DNA from: an uncultured Microcaldota archaeon
GTDB taxonomy: Archaea > Micrarchaeota > Micrarchaeia > Anstonellales > Bilamarchaeaceae
NCBI GenBank assembly: GCA_903835325.1
Contig: CAILMU010000090.1
Span: 1 to 6,458 of the forward strand
Reading direction: 5' to 3'
Length of the DNA stretch: 6,458 nt
Positions 1 to 6,055 of this stretch are shown here, one piece after another. The position numbers and the translations under genes were made by a program. The notes beneath the pieces were generated by a model. That model had not been told where the DNA came from, made no database searches, and worked only from the letters and a program-made list of their open reading frames with translations. Positions within the stretch are counted from its first letter, which is position 1. Every line of letters starts with the position of its first letter.

Positions 1-2085
1 AGGAAGGACCTTGTACGCAAGGTCATGGGTCGTGCTCGTGTCGTTGACCCCGTAGACCAGTATGAGGTTCCCTGTGGACGTCTCGAAATCCATGTCGAAT
101 CTTCTCTGGGCCGGAGCGTTCGCGACGCTTCCGATGTTCGAGGTGTAGTTCCAGTTGCCGACAGTGGTGCAGTTGGCCATGCACACATATCCGTCGAGCC
201 AGCCGTCGGCGCTCAGGGTGACGACCACTATCTTGGACGACACCGGGGACCATCTCACCTGAGCCCATTGGACAGCCGAGCCAGCCGAAGGAAGCTCTAT
301 CTCAGCGCCCCAGGTTCCGGTGCCGCTCGAGTTCCAGAAGCGGATTTTCGGGGAGTTGAGGAGATTCGTCCCTGTGTTCGAGCGGTATGCTATTATTGCG
401 CCGTAGTCGCTCGTGTACTGCGCGCCATACTGGGCACCCCATGTCGCGTTCGTCGAGTTCACCGATTGATTCGTAGGCGCGCCGGTCACGTTGTCGAGCA
501 CGGCATTGTAGACATCGATTCTGGTATAGTTCGCCCCGTTGTATCCGATCAGCACACCCGTCGTTTTGAAGCGGTTTTCGATTTCTGCCGGTGAAAGCGA
601 GGAATTGGTTTCCAGGAGGAGGGCTGCCGCCCCTGACACATCCGCCGCGGATATGGAGGTCCCCGAGCGCGTCTCTTCCCCGCTCATCCCCTGGGCGCTT
701 ATCGAATCGCCCGGTGCCAGCAGGTCGACCATACCGTTCATGTTGGAGAATTGCGAGACCTGGTCATCCTTCGTGCTCGATGAGGCCGCTGTGGCGTTCA
801 TGGCGCAGGCCGGGGACGTGATATAATCCGCGCCATCATTCCCAGCGGATGCGGATACGAAAAACCCTGCGGCAAAGGCGTCGTCCACAGTCTGGGCCAG
901 GGGATCATCATCGCAGTAGTTCGTGAACTGGCCGCCCCCCAGGCTCATCGAGATTATCCTTGCGCTTTCATTGACCTGCCTGCAGTATTCGATGCCCTGG
1001 ATTATGGCCGAAGAATATCCTGTCCCGTTGCCATCCAGCACCTTCACCGGGATTATCATCGCGTCCGGGGCTATCGCATGGATGACCGAGGCCATGAAAG
1101 TCCCATGGCCGTTGTCGTCCATGGTGTCGTTATCGTTATTAATAAAATCATATCCAGGCAGGACGTTAGGGACCTTCGATGGGTCCACTCCTGTATCGAG
1201 AAGGCAGATGCTCACGCCTCTCCCCCTGAAATCGAACTCATCCTGCACCCTGTCGGCTTCTATAATCGGAACGGAATCCACCAAGGAAGCGGACATCGGC
1301 GTGTCTGGATATATCCCGTCCACGCCGGAACCGACGAGCTCCGCCAGCGTGCTGTAGTTCGCATCCAAAGCCGCCATCTCCCCCGCCACGATATCTGTGA
1401 GATTGAATCCGGCTGGATTGAGCTTGCCCCTGTATCTTACGATGATTCGCACGGTATCGTTGCCTTTCACCCTGTCATAGACGTTCCTCGAGACCCTGAC
1501 CGGCGTTTTGCCTTTGCCAGAAGAAAGCATCACGAAACCGTTGTTTTCCGATATGGCATCCAGGATTCCGGATGACGCGCCGGAGCCGTTCGCTTCCACA
1601 TCGAGGTACTCATCGATGGGCATGAACGGCTTTCCAGATTCATTTGTAGGACCCGAACTGTTCGTCGTTACATTCAGGTATTCGTCTATCGGGATGAACG
1701 TATTATTCTGCCCTGTTTCATTTTCCATGACCGCTGACTCGTTTCCCATACCTGCGGATTCGCTTCCCATCCCTGCGCCAGCGTTCCCGATCCCTATTTC
1801 CGCCGATGCGTTCCCGCCGCTGGAATTGAGGAAATCACCGACATCCACGAGATGGTCGCCAGTGCCCGAGTCGTTCTGCCCGCCAGCGGTCTGGTTGAGG
1901 ATGTCATCGATTTGCACGAAGCACGTCTCTCCTATCGTGGTGCAGTTGCTGTTCATCTGCGTGTCAGCACTGATATTATTAGATAAATTCACATCAGCCA
2001 TGCCACTGAGGAGTATGGCCATGATGAACATCGGGGAGAAAGCGAGAAACAGGAATAACCCTCGCCCGGTAGCGCCTCCAGTCAT
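1..2085 (-). CDS. Secreted subtilisin-family (S8) serine protease, C-terminally truncated by the window edge
   Basis: A single open frame runs 695 codons from an ATG at 2083-2085 to the left edge without a stop. Residues 1-30 form a signal peptide or anchor (Arg8, then a long hydrophobic stretch ending SGMA). Residues 31-190 are a low-complexity Asn/Gly/Ser extension with repeats. Residues about 195-285 resemble the I9-type inhibitory prodomain (VRIIVRYRGK at 212; PIIEADRV around 276). The catalytic domain has all expected S8 residues: Asp297 in LLDTGVD, His327 in NGHGT, oxyanion Asn416 in ASAGNDG, and Ser477 in SGTSIS. After about residue 530 comes a beta-rich, Trp- and Asn-rich region resembling domains on archaeal surface proteins. 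About thirty N-x-S/T sequons suggest a glycosylated extracellular enzyme. Family assignment is firm; substrate is unknown. The protein may continue into further domains or a membrane anchor outside the window. It is divergent from the gene at 2137, sharing a 51-base promoter region. No good Shine-Dalgarno sequence precedes the start, so the transcript is probably leaderless. Confidence 0.95.
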   Translation of the reverse strand, partial: MTGGATGRGLFLFLAFSPMFIMAILLSGMADVNLSNNISADTQMNSNCTTIGETCFVQIDDILNQTAGGQNDSGTGDHLVDVGDFLNSSGGNASAEIGIGNAGAGMGSESAGMGNESAVMENETGQNNTFIPIDEYLNVTTNSSGPTNESGKPFMPIDEYLDVEANGSGASSGILDAISENNGFVMLSSGKGKTPVRVSRNVYDRVKGNDTVRIIVRYRGKLNPAGFNLTDIVAGEMAALDANYSTLAELVGSGVDGIYPDTPMSASLVDSVPIIEADRVQDEFDFRGRGVSICLLDTGVDPSKVPNVLPGYDFINNDNDTMDDNGHGTFMASVIHAIAPDAMIIPVKVLDGNGTGYSSAIIQGIEYCRQVNESARIISMSLGGGQFTNYCDDDPLAQTVDDAFAAGFFVSASAGNDGADYITSPACAMNATAASSSTKDDQVSQFSNMNGMVDLLAPGDSISAQGMSGEETRSGTSISAADVSGAAALLLETNSSLSPAEIENRFKTTGVLIGYNGANYTRIDVYNAVLDNVTGAPTNQSVNSTNATWGAQYGAQYTSDYGAIIAYRSNTGTNLLNSPKIRFWNSSGTGTWGAEIELPSAGSAVQWAQVRWSPVSSKIVVVTLSADGWLDGYVCMANCTTVGNWNYTSNIGSVANAPAQRRFDMDFETSTGNLILVYGVNDTSTTHDLAYKVLP
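1597..1920 (-). repeat. Four-copy short acidic motif in the N-terminal extension of the protease
   Basis: Within the protease, four related segments occur: FVQIDDILN from residue 56, LVDVGDFLN from 79, FIPIDEYLNV from 130 and FMPIDEYLDV from 154. The consensus is aromatic/hydrophobic-x-x-hydrophobic-D-(D/E)-hydrophobic-L-(N/D). Starts are 23, 51 and 24 residues apart, so the period is about 24 with one longer spacer. The last two copies are nearly identical and lie between Asn/Ser/Thr/Gly linkers. The repeats lie before the prodomain and so are not part of the protease fold. They may be docking motifs or short beta/helical elements; no known family was recognised. Confidence 0.8.
1708..1770 (-). 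repeat. Seven-residue tandem repeat in the spacer of the protease extension
   Basis: Residues 106-126 of the protease read as three degenerate seven-residue units: MGSESAG, MGNESAV, MENETGQ. It sits in the longer spacer between the second and third copies of the acidic motif. It contributes sequons (NES, NET) and probably acts as a flexible glycosylated linker. The underlying DNA is imperfectly repeated with a 21-base period, consistent with slippage expansion followed by drift. Confidence 0.7.
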
Positions 2086-2107
2086 GCCTAATACAATATA
2101 GCAAACT

Positions 2108-2116
2108 TCATAAATG
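2108..2116. promoter_or_regulatory. AT-rich element, candidate shared TATA box for the divergent genes
   Basis: TCATAAATG lies 25 bases before the ATG at 2137 on the plus strand. Read on the minus strand as CATTTATGA it also lies about 26 bases before the ATG at 2085. Archaeal TATA boxes are centred about 25 bases before the transcription start, so both transcripts would begin at or very near their start codons. Neither start has a convincing GGTG-type ribosome binding site, which fits leaderless messages. The match to the TATA consensus is only fair, and a neighbouring TTATTTAC (2117-2124) could contribute. Confidence 0.5.
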
Positions 2117-2136
2117 TTATTTACTTGGTATAGTCG

Positions 2137-4203
2137 ATGAAACCAGCCATCGTGGCCCTCCTAGCGTTATCACTTTTTGGCCTATGCTTCCCGCAGTACG
2201 TGACGAGCGGAGGCAATGTCACCAACCTGGATATCAACGGCACCTCGCTCTCCGTCCATTGGGATGGCGTCTATGGGGAAGTGGTCCTGGGAGCCCAGCT
2301 CAATTATCCATATGACGTTATCGGCGGCCATATCAGCCGCATCGATATGATAGGCAAAGAGCCTTCCTGCACTTACTCCACGATATCGATGCATGTGATC
2401 GCGGTGAATTCGACTTCGCTGAACCCACCGTTATCGCCAGGGAACTTTTCGATACTCGACAGCCTCGTGAACGGCTCGGAGAAAGGTTCCTCTTCATTCA
2501 CCGAGAACGGGACTTTCGATCTTACCTACGGGCATTTCGTGAATGTGCCCACGCTCTTCACCATGGCTGGCAATGCCACCTCCCCGTATTTCAGGGAAGG
2601 GTACCTCAACGACGCCCGCGGGAACCTGGTCTTCGTGGCTGATATCTCTGACAACAAACCGGATTGGAACGGCTCGACAAGCGACTTCCAGATAATCCTG
2701 CCTAGGGGCAACACGACGGTCCACTATACCTTATGGGTGGATGTGCGCTACACCTGCATCGCCCCGCCTCCAGGAGGGAACAAGGAACACCGGCTCTACA
2801 TAGACCCCATCGGAGAGGTCGATGCATTGCCTGGCCAGACCCTCGACCAGCTCTTCTCCGTGACAGACAATGGGGATTTCCCGGAGAGCGACATCAACGT
2901 CTCCCTTTCATGCCCTGATGCGTTCTCCTGTGGCTCCGGCATTATTTCATATCTCGGCATCGGGGTCCAGAAGAACATCACGCTCCCCATAATCGTGGAT
3001 GGCCCCGGCGAATATGTCCTGATAGTCTGCGCCAAGAACCTCGATGCGACATACTGCAGGGACTTCATCGTCAAGGTCGGCCCTGAATGCTCGGATGATT
3101 CAGCCTGTCCCCCGGGCAGATATTGCCAGAATGAATCCTGCCAGCCCAAGAAGAAGCAGGGGGAGATATGCAGCCGGGGCGCGCAATGCGAGAGCGGCCT
3201 CTGCAAAGACGGGAGCTGCGTCCTGTGCGCGGGCGATGCTGACTGCGGGCCTGCCCAATACTGCTCAGGCGGCTCTTGCATGCAGGTGCCGTGCTCCTGC
3301 GGGGCTGTCTCCAACCACAGCTGCGTCAGTTATGCGTGCTGCCTCGATGCCGATTGCGGCTCATGCAGTCTGTGCTCTAACCATCAGTGCGAAAAACAGG
3401 CCACGGATATCTTCATCATCAGCGGGGAGCTCCTCGAAGGGGGATATATCAGGGTCCAGGTCGTCAACCAGAGGGGCGAAGGTATAGGAGGGGCGCAGGT
3501 ATCCACCAGCGAGATGTCCTCTGTCGCGGACGGGAGCGGCTTCTCTACGATAAAGGTGCCCTATGACGGCATCATATACGCTTCGGCCGACTGCCACCCG
3601 AAGACCGGCATCATGTTCAATATCACCAGGACAGCCCATTTCATCATTCCCAATCCGATATACGTCAATGAATCCATCCGCATCCAGCTCGTTGACAGCC
3701 ACGGCATCCCGATACCTGGTGCCCAGGTCACTATCGGTTCCGAGCGGTTCGTGACGGACGGCCAAGGATATGTCATATTCATCCCCAGGATGCCAGGGCA
3801 GGTGAAATCAAAGGGGCTTAAAGCCGGATACAAGATAGATGACGGCGATATCAATGTTCTCCAAGGAGCCTTGCTCTGCCGCTATCCGTTGTACTTCAGC
3901 TTCCTGTCGTTCTCCTTCTCAACGATATACGTGCTATGGATAATCGCGCTGGTCATGGCTTTCCTGAACCTGCTGATGATGGACCGCCGCTTCAAACCGC
4001 TCAAGATGTGGCGCAAGCTCGCATATTCCTTCGGCCCGCTCGTGCTCGCCCTGCCAGGGATAGGCGTCTTCTCAATCTGCTTCGTGGCCAACGTCGTGCT
4101 CCTGCAGTTGATCGTGGAGATAGTAGTCCTCCTGTATAAGCTCTTCAAGCCCAAAGAGGAAAGGCCCAGAGGAACTAGGGCGAAAGAAGAATCAAAAGGA
4201 TAA
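2137..4203 (+). CDS. Membrane-anchored Cys-rich surface protein with an N-terminal GGNVT domain and two Ig-like domains
   Basis: This is a 688-residue protein, starting at the first ATG after an in-frame TAG at 2131. Residues 1-19 are a signal peptide. Residues about 20-205 form a beta-rich domain (GGNVTN, DINGT, W-x-G-x-Y-G near the start; FVADI and YTLWVDV near the end) also begun in the gene at 6056. Residues 220-317 look like an Ig/CARDB-type beta-sandwich. Residues 318-418 hold 21 cysteines in dickkopf-like repeats. Two beta domains follow at 421-500 and 505-575, each with a G-x-x-I-x-GAQV motif (447-455 and 523-531) typical of carboxypeptidase-regulatory-like folds. Hydrophobic segments at about 594-614 and 631-670, separated by the basic loop DRRFKPLKMWRK and followed by a basic tail, anchor it in the membrane. 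All 15 N-x-S/T sequons I count lie before the membrane segments. It is likely an adhesin, receptor or structural surface protein; no enzymatic motif was seen. It converges on the gene at 4287-5966. Confidence 0.93.
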   Translation: MKPAIVALLALSLFGLCFPQYVTSGGNVTNLDINGTSLSVHWDGVYGEVVLGAQLNYPYDVIGGHISRIDMIGKEPSCTYSTISMHVIAVNSTSLNPPLSPGNFSILDSLVNGSEKGSSSFTENGTFDLTYGHFVNVPTLFTMAGNATSPYFREGYLNDARGNLVFVADISDNKPDWNGSTSDFQIILPRGNTTVHYTLWVDVRYTCIAPPPGGNKEHRLYIDPIGEVDALPGQTLDQLFSVTDNGDFPESDINVSLSCPDAFSCGSGIISYLGIGVQKNITLPIIVDGPGEYVLIVCAKNLDATYCRDFIVKVGPECSDDSACPPGRYCQNESCQPKKKQGEICSRGAQCESGLCKDGSCVLCAGDADCGPAQYCSGGSCMQVPCSCGAVSNHSCVSYACCLDADCGSCSLCSNHQCEKQATDIFIISGELLEGGYIRVQVVNQRGEGIGGAQVSTSEMSSVADGSGFSTIKVPYDGIIYASADCHPKTGIMFNITRTAHFIIPNPIYVNESIRIQLVDSHGIPIPGAQVTIGSERFVTDGQGYVIFIPRMPGQVKSKGLKAGYKIDDGDINVLQGALLCRYPLYFSFLSFSFSTIYVLWIIALVMAFLNLLMMDRRFKPLKMWRKLAYSFGPLVLALPGIGVFSICFVANVVLLQLIVEIVVLLYKLFKPKEERPRGTRAKEESKG
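3088..3390 (+). repeat. Cys-rich repeat region, dickkopf N-terminal-like
   Basis: This segment encodes residues 318-418 of the surface protein, with 21 cysteines. Three units share nearly the same spacing: C318-x5-C-x5-C-x4-C335, C345-x5-C-x4-C-x4-C361 and C364-x5-C-x5-C-x4-C381. A fourth, divergent unit runs from C402 to C418 (x4, x2, x2, x4). The (D/Q)C-x4/5-C-x4-C pattern resembles short disulfide repeats seen in archaeal and bacterial surface proteins and in animal dickkopf N-termini. The cysteines are probably paired in disulfides outside the cell; a metal-binding role is less likely because His and CxxC pairs are sparse. Confidence 0.8.
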
Positions 4204-4286
4204 AAATCGTGCAGCTAATTCCATCTTTGGTCCAATGTCACGGCTGGTCGCTTGTGGGTGAGCTTTTCTATTGCCCCGAAGCCTCT
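4204..4286. terminator. Convergent intergenic spacer with weak T-rich stop signals
   Basis: This 83-base spacer separates two converging genes. A TTTT run at 4264-4267 could stop the plus-strand transcript. An A5 run at 4202-4206, T5 on the minus strand and overlapping the TAA of the plus-strand gene, could stop the minus-strand one. Archaeal terminators are often simple T-tracts without a hairpin, but these runs are short and no stable stem was seen. No gene fits here. Confidence 0.3.
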
Positions 4287-5966
4287 CTATAGTCTGCCTT
4301 TGCCGCCCTTCATCTTCTTGTATGCGAAATAGGCTGCTGCAGCCAGGATAGCGATGAGGATGATGCCGCCCAGAAGCATCAGGATGTTGGAATCCGCCTT
4401 GGCTTCGGCAGAATATTCCTTCTGCACCTTCTTGTCCAGGAAGGCTTCCCTGGCACCGTAATCAGCGCTAGCCACTATCTTGGCCCCAGGTTTCGCGATA
4501 CCAGGGAATTTCACAATCCTGCCCTGCGAAGGGGTCAGGTTGTAGACGTTGTCGTCCATTATGGTCGTGGTGGTGCCGTTCACGGTCACATCCGCGCCCG
4601 CCCTGAAGTAGTCTGTCACGTTGCCGGTGTTCTTGAATGTGACGAAAAAGTCGTTTGAACCAGAATCCCTGTCGAATTCAGTGATGCCGAGGGCTGATGC
4701 GTCAGTGAACTGGACGCGCCCGGCGTTCATGATGCTCTGGATGCCGTTCTCATAGGATTTCTTGGATGAGCCGTAATACGATGTTATATTGACCGTGACA
4801 TCGCCGCTCTGGATATCCACCGGGTAGCTCCTCCCGGCTTTCTTTCCCTGCTCTATCGGGAACGTTTCCTGGTCGCCGACAGTGGCCACATACGCGCCAT
4901 CAGCGAAGACGACTATGTTGGACCTCGCATATTCCATGGCATTGCCGGTGTCGGCATAAGTGACTTCAAGCTCCTTGGCCGCGCCGTTGTACTGGACGCT
5001 GTCAATCGTGAGGCCGAGGACAGGCCCTGGGAGAGGGAACAGCGGCACCGGCATGACTCCGCTTCCGCTTGTTGTGCTTTCCCCGAACTTCACGAGGACC
5101 GATAGCGCCTTGGTGCCGAGGTCATTGTTTATGCTCGTCTTGAGGTTGTAGGCCGTCTGGGCATAGTCCTGGTCCACTATCATCGCGACCTTGACCTGCC
5201 CTGAAGAGACCTTCTGCTTGATGTAATCATAAACCGAGGGCGGGATGACCGGGCTTATCAGGACCACCGGGTCATCGCCTGCCGCTATCGTGGATTCGAG
5301 CCCATTTCCATCGGACAGGATGACCTGGTTCTTGGTGGGGTTCTTCTTGAAGTACATGTCTGTTATCTGCATGTTGTCATCGAACTTGTCGCCGTTGTTC
5401 ACCTCGCTGTACTTGAGCGAGGCGGCATCGAGCGCCGCCTTGACCTCCTTATCCGTATATCCGTAGATGAGTATCTCTTCTGCGCCTATGTCCTTGAGCG
5501 CGGAGCCGACAGACGCGGCGTTGTCCTTGTCAGCGAATATCAGGAACATCGCATTGGCCTTGGCGTAAGCGATGACTGAAAGGGTGTTATAGCCGTATAC
5601 CGGATCCACGATGATGAACTTCCTCGCCCCGCTCTTCCTGGCTAAGTCCAGATTCGCTTTCAATGGATCGTCCGAGACGAGGGTCTCGACCGTGTTGCCC
5701 TTGTTCTTCAGATTCGTTTCCATCCCGGTTATGATGGGGTGGCTGGCGGACTGTATCAAAAAGACATTCCCGTTCAGCCCTATGCTGTCATAAACGGTCT
5801 GCTCGCTGTCGCCAGGGATTATCAGGACGAGCTGATCGTGCTTCACCGCCGCGTAATATGAGGCGGATATGGCGTCCCTTCCGTCCATGGAGTCGACGAC
5901 CGTCAGGCAAAAACCGGTCTGGATGGCCAATGACAAGAACAATATGGACAGAATCAGTTTCTTCAT
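4287..5966 (-). CDS. Surface protein with CWB2-like alpha/beta repeats, duplicated beta domains and a C-terminal membrane anchor
   Basis: This is a 559-residue protein whose ATG at 5964-5966 follows an in-frame TAA at 5976-5978. Residues 1-20 are a signal peptide. Residues about 29-295 contain three consecutive alpha/beta segments that resemble cell-wall-binding repeat 2: about 29-95 (VLIIPGD then NGNVFLIQSASHPI), 112-185 (MFLIFADKDNAASVGSALKD then GAEEILIYGYTD) and 205-295 (VILSDGNG then DPVVLISPVIPPSV). A Pro/Gly-rich linker (about 300-316) leads to two beta domains, about 318-410 and 425-515, which look like a duplication: each has an (E/F)VT(Y/F)-x-x-TGN motif (TGN at 340 and 447). Residues 528-549 form one transmembrane helix followed by the basic tail KKMKGGKGRL, giving an N-outside, C-inside topology. 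CWB2 domains anchor proteins to cell-wall polymers in bacteria; in an archaeon they may bind surface glycans or the S-layer. No catalytic motif was seen. It is transcribed divergently from the gene at 6056. Confidence 0.93.
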   Translation of the reverse strand: MKKLILSILFLSLAIQTGFCLTVVDSMDGRDAISASYYAAVKHDQLVLIIPGDSEQTVYDSIGLNGNVFLIQSASHPIITGMETNLKNKGNTVETLVSDDPLKANLDLARKSGARKFIIVDPVYGYNTLSVIAYAKANAMFLIFADKDNAASVGSALKDIGAEEILIYGYTDKEVKAALDAASLKYSEVNNGDKFDDNMQITDMYFKKNPTKNQVILSDGNGLESTIAAGDDPVVLISPVIPPSVYDYIKQKVSSGQVKVAMIVDQDYAQTAYNLKTSINNDLGTKALSVLVKFGESTTSGSGVMPVPLFPLPGPVLGLTIDSVQYNGAAKELEVTYADTGNAMEYARSNIVVFADGAYVATVGDQETFPIEQGKKAGRSYPVDIQSGDVTVNITSYYGSSKKSYENGIQSIMNAGRVQFTDASALGITEFDRDSGSNDFFVTFKNTGNVTDYFRAGADVTVNGTTTTIMDDNVYNLTPSQGRIVKFPGIAKPGAKIVASADYGAREAFLDKKVQKEYSAEAKADSNILMLLGGIILIAILAAAAYFAYKKMKGGKGRL

Positions 5967-5986
5967 GTGAGGACTTTAGGAGGAAA

Positions 5987-5996
5987 GTTTAAAAGG
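5987..5996 (-). promoter_or_regulatory. TATA box for the CWB2-like surface protein gene
   Basis: On the minus strand this reads CCTTTTAAAC, and its centre is 25 bases upstream of the ATG at 5966. That spacing puts the transcription start at or beside the start codon, so the message is probably leaderless. The sequence between, CTTTCCTCCTAAAGTCCTCAC as read on the minus strand in two parts, has no GGTG-type ribosome binding site. Confidence 0.6.
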
Positions 5997-6007
5997 TTTA
6001 TCTGGGT

Positions 6008-6019
6008 CGAAAATAAATC
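6008..6019 (+). promoter_or_regulatory. Candidate BRE/TATA promoter of the gene at 6056
   Basis: CGAAAATAAATC combines a purine-rich BRE-like start (CGAAAA) with an AT-rich TATA-like part. A transcription start about 25 bases downstream would fall near 6038-6042, leaving a leader of roughly 15 bases that just includes the GGTGA ribosome binding site. The TATA match is moderate. Confidence 0.45.
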
Positions 6020-6027
6020 AAGAATTA

Positions 6028-6039
6028 ATGAATATTCAT
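6028..6039. promoter_or_regulatory. Perfect 12-base palindrome, possible operator
   Basis: ATGAATATTCAT is a perfect inverted repeat with no spacer. It is followed by an overlapping 8-base palindrome, CATGCATG (6037-6044). It lies between the candidate TATA element and the ribosome binding site of the gene at 6056, next to the predicted transcription start, where a bound dimeric regulator would block transcription. A chance palindrome in AT-rich DNA is also possible. Confidence 0.35.
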
Positions 6040-6044
6040 GCATG

Positions 6045-6049
6045 GGTGA
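6045..6049 (+). promoter_or_regulatory. Ribosome binding site of the gene at 6056
   Basis: GGTGA, complementary to the archaeal 16S rRNA 3' end, is six bases before the ATG at 6056 and supports that start. It is the only clear Shine-Dalgarno sequence among the four genes. An earlier ATG at 6042 opens a frame of only five codons and is unlikely to be used. Confidence 0.75.
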
Positions 6050-6055
6050 AAAACT

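Noticed and set aside
25..594. Plus-strand open frame of 189 codons opposite the protease gene
   Set aside because: It is Arg/Val-rich, lacks a ribosome binding site or promoter, and lies fully antisense to a frame carrying the S8 residues; it is a by-product of GC-rich codons.
821..828. TATA-like ATATAATC inside the protease gene
   Set aside because: It lies within coding sequence of the catalytic domain, and no credible gene starts downstream of it.
1508..2101. Plus-strand open frame of 197 codons opposite the protease N-terminus
   Set aside because: Its Ser/Pro/Phe-rich repeats are just the antisense image of the protease's repeated extension, and it overlaps the divergent promoter.
2182..2190. 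Lipoprotein signal (lipobox) in the protein at 2137
   Set aside because: Cys17 is preceded by Gly-Leu, so the -1 residue is Leu rather than Gly, Ala or Ser, and the protein already has C-terminal membrane segments.
2796..3314. Minus-strand open frame of 172 codons inside the Cys-rich protein gene
   Set aside because: It is antisense to well-supported domains, with no promoter or ribosome binding site and an implausible composition.
3361..3765. Minus-strand open frame of 134 codons
   Set aside because: It is antisense to the two Ig-like domains and resembles no recognised protein.
4204..4286. Hairpin terminator or small RNA in the convergent spacer
   Set aside because: No stem of useful length was found by eye, and only short T-runs are present.
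5907..5915. Lipobox at Cys20 of the protein at 4287-5966
   Set aside because: The residue before Cys is Phe, which does not fit the lipobox, and a C-terminal transmembrane helix provides the anchor.
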